Below are positions 7,207 through 10,701 of a stretch of DNA of 10,701 nucleotides, in pieces. The notes beneath the pieces were generated by a model, which was not told where the DNA came from, made no database searches, and was given only the letters and a program-made list of their open reading frames with translations. Both the position numbers and the translations under genes were made by a program. The stretch covers positions 1 through 10,701 of the forward strand of contig JAAAVE010000806.1 in assembly GCA_015679605.1 (NCBI GenBank), read 5' to 3'. The stretch comes from Podila epigama (Eukaryota > Mortierellomycota > Mortierellomycetes > Mortierellales > Mortierellaceae). Position 1 is the stretch's first letter; every line of letters begins with the position of its first letter.

Positions 7207-9672
7207 ATGTCAGATCAAAACAACAACAACAACGCTGCCATTGAAGGCGAAGACACTGAAGTTTTGGACGATGGCACCCGTAGCATTCTAATGGGAATCA
7301 TTTCCCAGCTCAGCAAGGGCATGGATCTCCACAGAGTTACTCTCCCAACTTTTGTGCTTGAGCCAAGAAGTATGCTCGAACGCATCACTGACTTTATGTC
7401 TCATCCAGAGATTATCATCAAGTAAGGAGCCAAAAGTCTTTTTGGATTGTGTTTCATTCCAATGGTGACACGTAATACGGTCCTTCCCCCCAGGCCTGGA
7501 TGGATTGAATGTGTGACTTGAGCGAGCGAGCAAAGAGTTGGAAATGTCCCCCTCTCATTCCGAGTGTATGCAAACTATGGTGTAGAGGTGACTTTTAACC
7601 CAAAAGAAAAGCATCGTGGTTGGCACGGGATCCAACCATTGACAGATAAATCTGTTCATTGCCACACGTTGCTCAACGCACGTTCTTTGTCCACTCGCAA
7701 CTTTTTTCTTTCTATCCTTCTTTCTTTCTTTTGCTCTTTTGGCGGGAACACCAGTGGAAAAGGGGGGGGGGGGGAAGAGCTGGACAGCTGAACCAAAGGG
7801 AAAGAGATGGGGAGCTGGTGGTGGTTTATTCAACGTGTCCCGACAAAAAGTCCGTCTCACTGTTCACCCATCCAGCACAAGTGGTGGTGTTTTCTTTTAA
7901 CAGCCATTTGCCAAGAATATAGTCAGACATTAAATTCCCTTGAGGGGAGGGGGAGGAAGAAAGGAGGTCAGGCCAAAGTGCAAACGGGAGGTGCATAGCA
8001 TGGATTCAGAAAAAAAAAAAATTGGTTACCATGGGCCTGAACACAAAACGCTGGCGCTGAAAGAATATCAATGTGACGGAAAAACTGCGAGAGATCCTTG
8101 ATTCCAATGAAGAAAAAAGAGAAAAAAAGGGCTGACAACAAAAACTCCGTATTCAATCTTTTTAGGGCCAATCAACTCGATGACCCCGTGGAACGCTTTG
8201 TAGCTGTCACTAAATACTTTTTGTCAGGATGGCACATCAAGCCCAGGGTAATAGAAAACAACAAGCACGCTTTTGACTTTGCTATCCTAGGGATCAAAAA
8301 AGAGGCACGAGGAACTCACCCAAATCCCACCTATCTTTGTCATGTCATGTCATGTCATGTCACGCTATGCTATGCCATGTCTCTGCCTTTTTGTGTTGTT
8401 GTTGTTATTGTTGTTTTTGAACAAATAGGGTGTCAAGAAGCCATACAACCCCATCCTTGGCGAACACTTTCGGTCACAGTGGAAGTTTGCAGATGGTACA
8501 GAGGCATTCTACATCGCAGAGCAGGTATCGCACCACCCTCCCATTTCGGCCTATTACTATGCCAGTCCTGAAAACAACCTGCGGATCGTGGGAGACTTGT
8601 TGCCAAAGTCTAAATTCCTAGGCAACAGCGCAGCCACTCTGATGCAAGGCGAGATCAACGTCTCATTTACAAACCGCCCTGGCGAAGAGTACTTTATTAC
8701 GATGCCCAATGTCTATGCCCGTGGCATCCTGTTCGGCACCATGCTCCTGGAGTTGGGTGATGTTGCGGCCGTCAGGTGTCCCAAGCTCGACCTGATCTGC
8801 TCGCTCGACTTTAAAGTCAAGGTATGCATGCCTACTACCCGCATGGAGGAGGGATAAGCAGGAAGGGGAGGAAGGTCATTTACAGGACCGCCATACTGAC
8901 CTTTTTATTATTATTTATTGTGGATGTATTAGGGTTACTTTTCGGGGACGTATAATGGTATTGCAGGAAAGATCAAGCGCGAGTCCACTGGTGAAGTCTT
9001 GTACGAAATCTCTGGAAAGTGGTCTGATGAGATTTATATCAAGAAGGTAAGCTATCCTCGCATTGCCAATACTGTAGACGATCTTGGGCATCAGCTTATT
9101 TAAACCAAGCTCGTGGAGACTAACTTTTTACCTCCTGTCTTCTTTTATCTATGAAGGGATCAAATAAGAGCACGTTCTTTGATGCCAAGACGGCCAAGAT
9201 TCACCCCAAGATTGTTGCGCCAGAGGAAGCTCAGGAGGTAAACGAGTCGCGACGACTGTGGAGCAAGCTGACAGCAGCCCTGAAAGTCAACAACCAAGAT
9301 TTGGCAACGGAGGAAAAGAGCAAGGTCGAGGATGCTCAACGAGCAAAGTCAAAGGATCGTGAAAGCCGTGGCCAAGTTCATGTGCCACGGTTTTTTGAAG
9401 CTCAGGGCAACGATTGGGTTCCCAAGCTGAAGAAGTATGTTTTACTCTATTGTTTCTGCTAATTCTCTTGTGTTGATGCTGTTCTTTTTTGACATCCTTC
9501 ATGTTCAACCTCTTGTTTGCTGAAAGAAGTACCTTTGTTTCGTTGCGCTGACATGCCATCCTGTCTTTCTGCCTTTTTTTCATGTTGTTCTTTTCATAGT
9601 GTGTCCAATGACCCACAGGTCGCAAAGAACCAGATTCTAGATTATATGTACAACACTCCACCTACCGCCTAA
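7207..9672 (+). CDS. OSH6: Oxysterol-binding-protein-related lipid transfer protein, Osh6/Osh7 type
   Basis: Exons: 7207-7421, 8166-8247, 8429-8821, 8933-9046, 9157-9434 and 9600-9672. All five introns are GT-AG (744, 181, 111, 110 and 165 nt) and join into 384 aa. Visible motifs are the lid segment LPTFVLEPRSMLERITDF (46-63), KKPYNPILGE (102-111), the family signature EQVSHHPP with its two histidines (130-137), PKSKFLGNS and PNVYARGILFG in exon 3, GYFSGTYN (231-238) and a C-terminal ATEEK...EDAQR segment. The lid and the PKS-FLGNS block match yeast Osh6/Osh7 better than Osh4. That subgroup exchanges phosphatidylserine for PI4P between the ER and plasma membrane. There is no PH domain, ankyrin repeat, FFAT motif or membrane segment. 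The N-terminus has five Asn in a row and an acidic stretch. The protein is shorter than yeast Osh6 (about 450 aa), mainly because it lacks the yeast C-terminal tail and has a shorter N-terminus. The start has a weak context (C at -3). Confidence 0.93.
7422..8165 (+). other. OSH6: OSH6 intron 1 (744 nt)
   Basis: The donor GTAAGG at 7422 follows ATC AA. The acceptor TTTTTAG ends at 8165 and restores Lys72 before ANQLDDPVERF. Yeast Osh6 runs through this point without a large extra segment, so no coding exon seems to be missing. The intron is four to seven times longer than the others in the gene. It contains a run of 13 G (7762-7774), a pyrimidine-rich block at about 7700-7740 and an A12 run near 8010. 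I see no conserved RNA or ORF that I can support. Confidence 0.85.
8339..8362 (+). repeat. Pentanucleotide microsatellite (GTCAT) in OSH6 intron 2
   Basis: Four exact GTCAT units followed by GTCA occupy 8339-8362, and degenerate CTATG units continue to about 8373. A GTT-rich stretch follows before the acceptor at 8428. The repeat is wholly intronic. Confidence 0.85.
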
Positions 9673-9734
9673 TGGATACTCGCTTGGATAGGATGGAAGA
9701 GTTGAATGCACGGAAAACAAATAGTCTGCTACAG

Positions 9735-9740
9735 AATAAA
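9735..9740 (+). terminator. OSH6: Putative OSH6 polyadenylation signal AATAAA
   Basis: AATAAA begins 63 nt after the OSH6 TAA, inside the 111-bp gap to the ATG15 stop codon. Cleavage 10-30 nt downstream would put the OSH6 mRNA end at about 9750-9770, very close to the end of the convergent ATG15 coding region. On the opposite strand no AATAAA was noted for ATG15 in this gap, so its 3' UTR probably overlaps OSH6. Confidence 0.5.
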
Positions 9741-9783
9741 AGGACCTCATTATGGTATACTTGGCTATTCATATATACACCCT

Positions 9784-10550
9784 CTATACAAACTCCCATT
9801 GACTACAATCCTGACAGTCAACCTGGGCAGAACACTCTGGGACCTCTGGCAAGTTCTTGCCAGCTGTCATGTTGGCCCAGTGCTCAACCACATTTATAAA
9901 GGTAAAGATGGTGTGCGCTTGGATTGTTCGGTGCCAACCTAATTCGCCCATGGTATCGTAGACGCAGATCTTGCCCAAGTGACATTTAGCCTCCATTGCA
10001 TATCCTGCTGTATAACAAGTAGAGCTTGCTCCATTACATGTGCCCATGAAGATTGGATCCGCTATTGGTAAAAGAACACAAAATTTGTGAAATATGTCAA
10101 TGTCAGTTCTTTCTGGAGAAAACAGGTAAAATAATATTTTGTATAGGAGTGGTCTTTCATACCAGTATGACCGAATTGCCAGACTGGCAACTTTTTGAGG
10201 TCGGATTCTGTGAGTTGTGGCTTCACGATGCCCACTCGTTTTGCATACAATGCGTCGCCTGGTGACTGAAATGTGAATGTTGGGTATCCATTGGTGACGC
10301 CAAGCAATGAGGCGACACTTCCGCCAAGAGAATGTCCTGTCAACCAGATGCTGGCTTTGGGATAAAGAGCTCGAGCGGCGTCCACAACTTTGAGTCCAAT
10401 GCCATAATAGCTCTCCTTTTCATCCTTGTCCTTGGTCACGTCATCCACCAGGCATTGCTGGTTACACTGGCTGCCGCCCATGTAGCAACCACAGACGCCC
10501 CACCAAGTGCGGTCAACCTTGCCACAGCAACACGAGAACATTTTGTTATC
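9784..10550 (-). CDS. ATG15: Autophagy-related phospholipase/lipase Atg15, 3' part
   Basis: Atg15 is a class 3 lipase anchored in ER-derived vesicles and delivered to the vacuole, where it breaks down autophagic bodies and other internal membranes. Two exons are visible, 10550-10163 and 10061-9784, with a GT-AG intron of 101 nt (10162-10062) that splits the Ala codon of GHTADPIF. They give the last 221 residues, ending at a TAG. The first visible codons give DNKMFSCCCGKVDRTWW, matching the family's cysteine-rich NDN-FSCCC region. GHSLGG carries the nucleophile Ser (codon 10331-10329). The acid is Asp in HTADPIF (10059-10057) and the likely catalytic His lies in QAHTI (9915-9913), so the triad is complete. 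MGTCNGASS and the closing DCQDCSQWEF are also family hallmarks. The acceptor TTTACCAG at 10551 shows that the gene continues to the right. The N-terminal membrane anchor is outside the window. Confidence 0.95.
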
Positions 10551-10701
10551 CTGGTAAAGTGAGGAAAAGAGGGGAGTAGGAGGGAAAGGAAGAAACGTGC
10601 ATTAGATTCCGCAGCTTCTTTTGAACAAGGCAAGAGGATGGCATAGTGATATGACTGCGATCCAAGTTGACTGTGACCATGATGATAACGGTACCAAAAA
10701 A
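10551..10701 (-). other. ATG15: ATG15 intron, truncated by the window edge
   Basis: This lies upstream of the TTTACCAG acceptor ending at 10551. A CT-rich stretch (about 10590-10555 on the sense strand) forms a normal polypyrimidine tract. No stretch encodes the residues expected before NDN-FSCCC, and the only nearby GT at the edge (10694-10693) would not leave a fitting exon end. The donor is therefore probably beyond 10701, which makes this intron longer than 150 nt. Confidence 0.65.

Noticed and set aside
10053-10265. Plus-strand frame across the ATG15 intron
   Set aside because: It is opposite ATG15 exons and spans its intron. The ATG15 motifs on the minus strand explain the region.

Overview
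The window is nuclear DNA of a fungus. It carries spliced genes with short GT-AG introns, a stand-alone mitochondrial arginine-type carbamoyl-phosphate synthase large subunit, an Osh6/Osh7-type lipid transfer protein, and part of ATG15, an autophagy lipase typical of fungi. Intron-rich genes, long pyrimidine tracts on the sense strand before start codons, and homopolymer-rich spacers would fit an early-diverging filamentous fungus such as a Mortierella relative. That placement is an inference from style, not a measured phylogeny.

Layout. Positions 1-1083 contain no convincing gene: purine-rich DNA with a 14-bp motif present three times. Positions 1084-5416 (minus strand) hold the complete CPA2-type gene in four exons, encoding 1223 aa with a mitochondrial presequence. 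Positions 5417-7206 form a divergent intergenic region. It holds a TATA box and CT tract for CPA2, a 13-bp tandem repeat, a pair of perfect palindromes, and the pyrimidine-rich promoter of the next gene. Positions 7207-9672 (plus strand) hold a complete six-exon OSH6/OSH7 homologue of 384 aa with an unusually long first intron (744 nt). Only 111 bp further, converging from the right, lies the 3' part of ATG15 (positions 9784-10550, minus strand); its 5' exons are beyond the window.

How the genes relate. CPA2 makes carbamoyl phosphate for citrulline and arginine synthesis in mitochondria, together with a glutaminase subunit encoded elsewhere. The OSH6-type protein is expected to carry phosphatidylserine from the ER to the plasma membrane in exchange for PI4P. 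ATG15 is the vacuolar lipase that breaks down autophagic and other membranes. OSH6 and ATG15 both act on membrane phospholipids and are convergent neighbours, but nothing in the sequence shows that they are co-regulated. I found no RNA gene, intact mobile element, CRISPR array or clearly new multi-gene system. The most unusual content is the set of non-coding repeats and palindromes.
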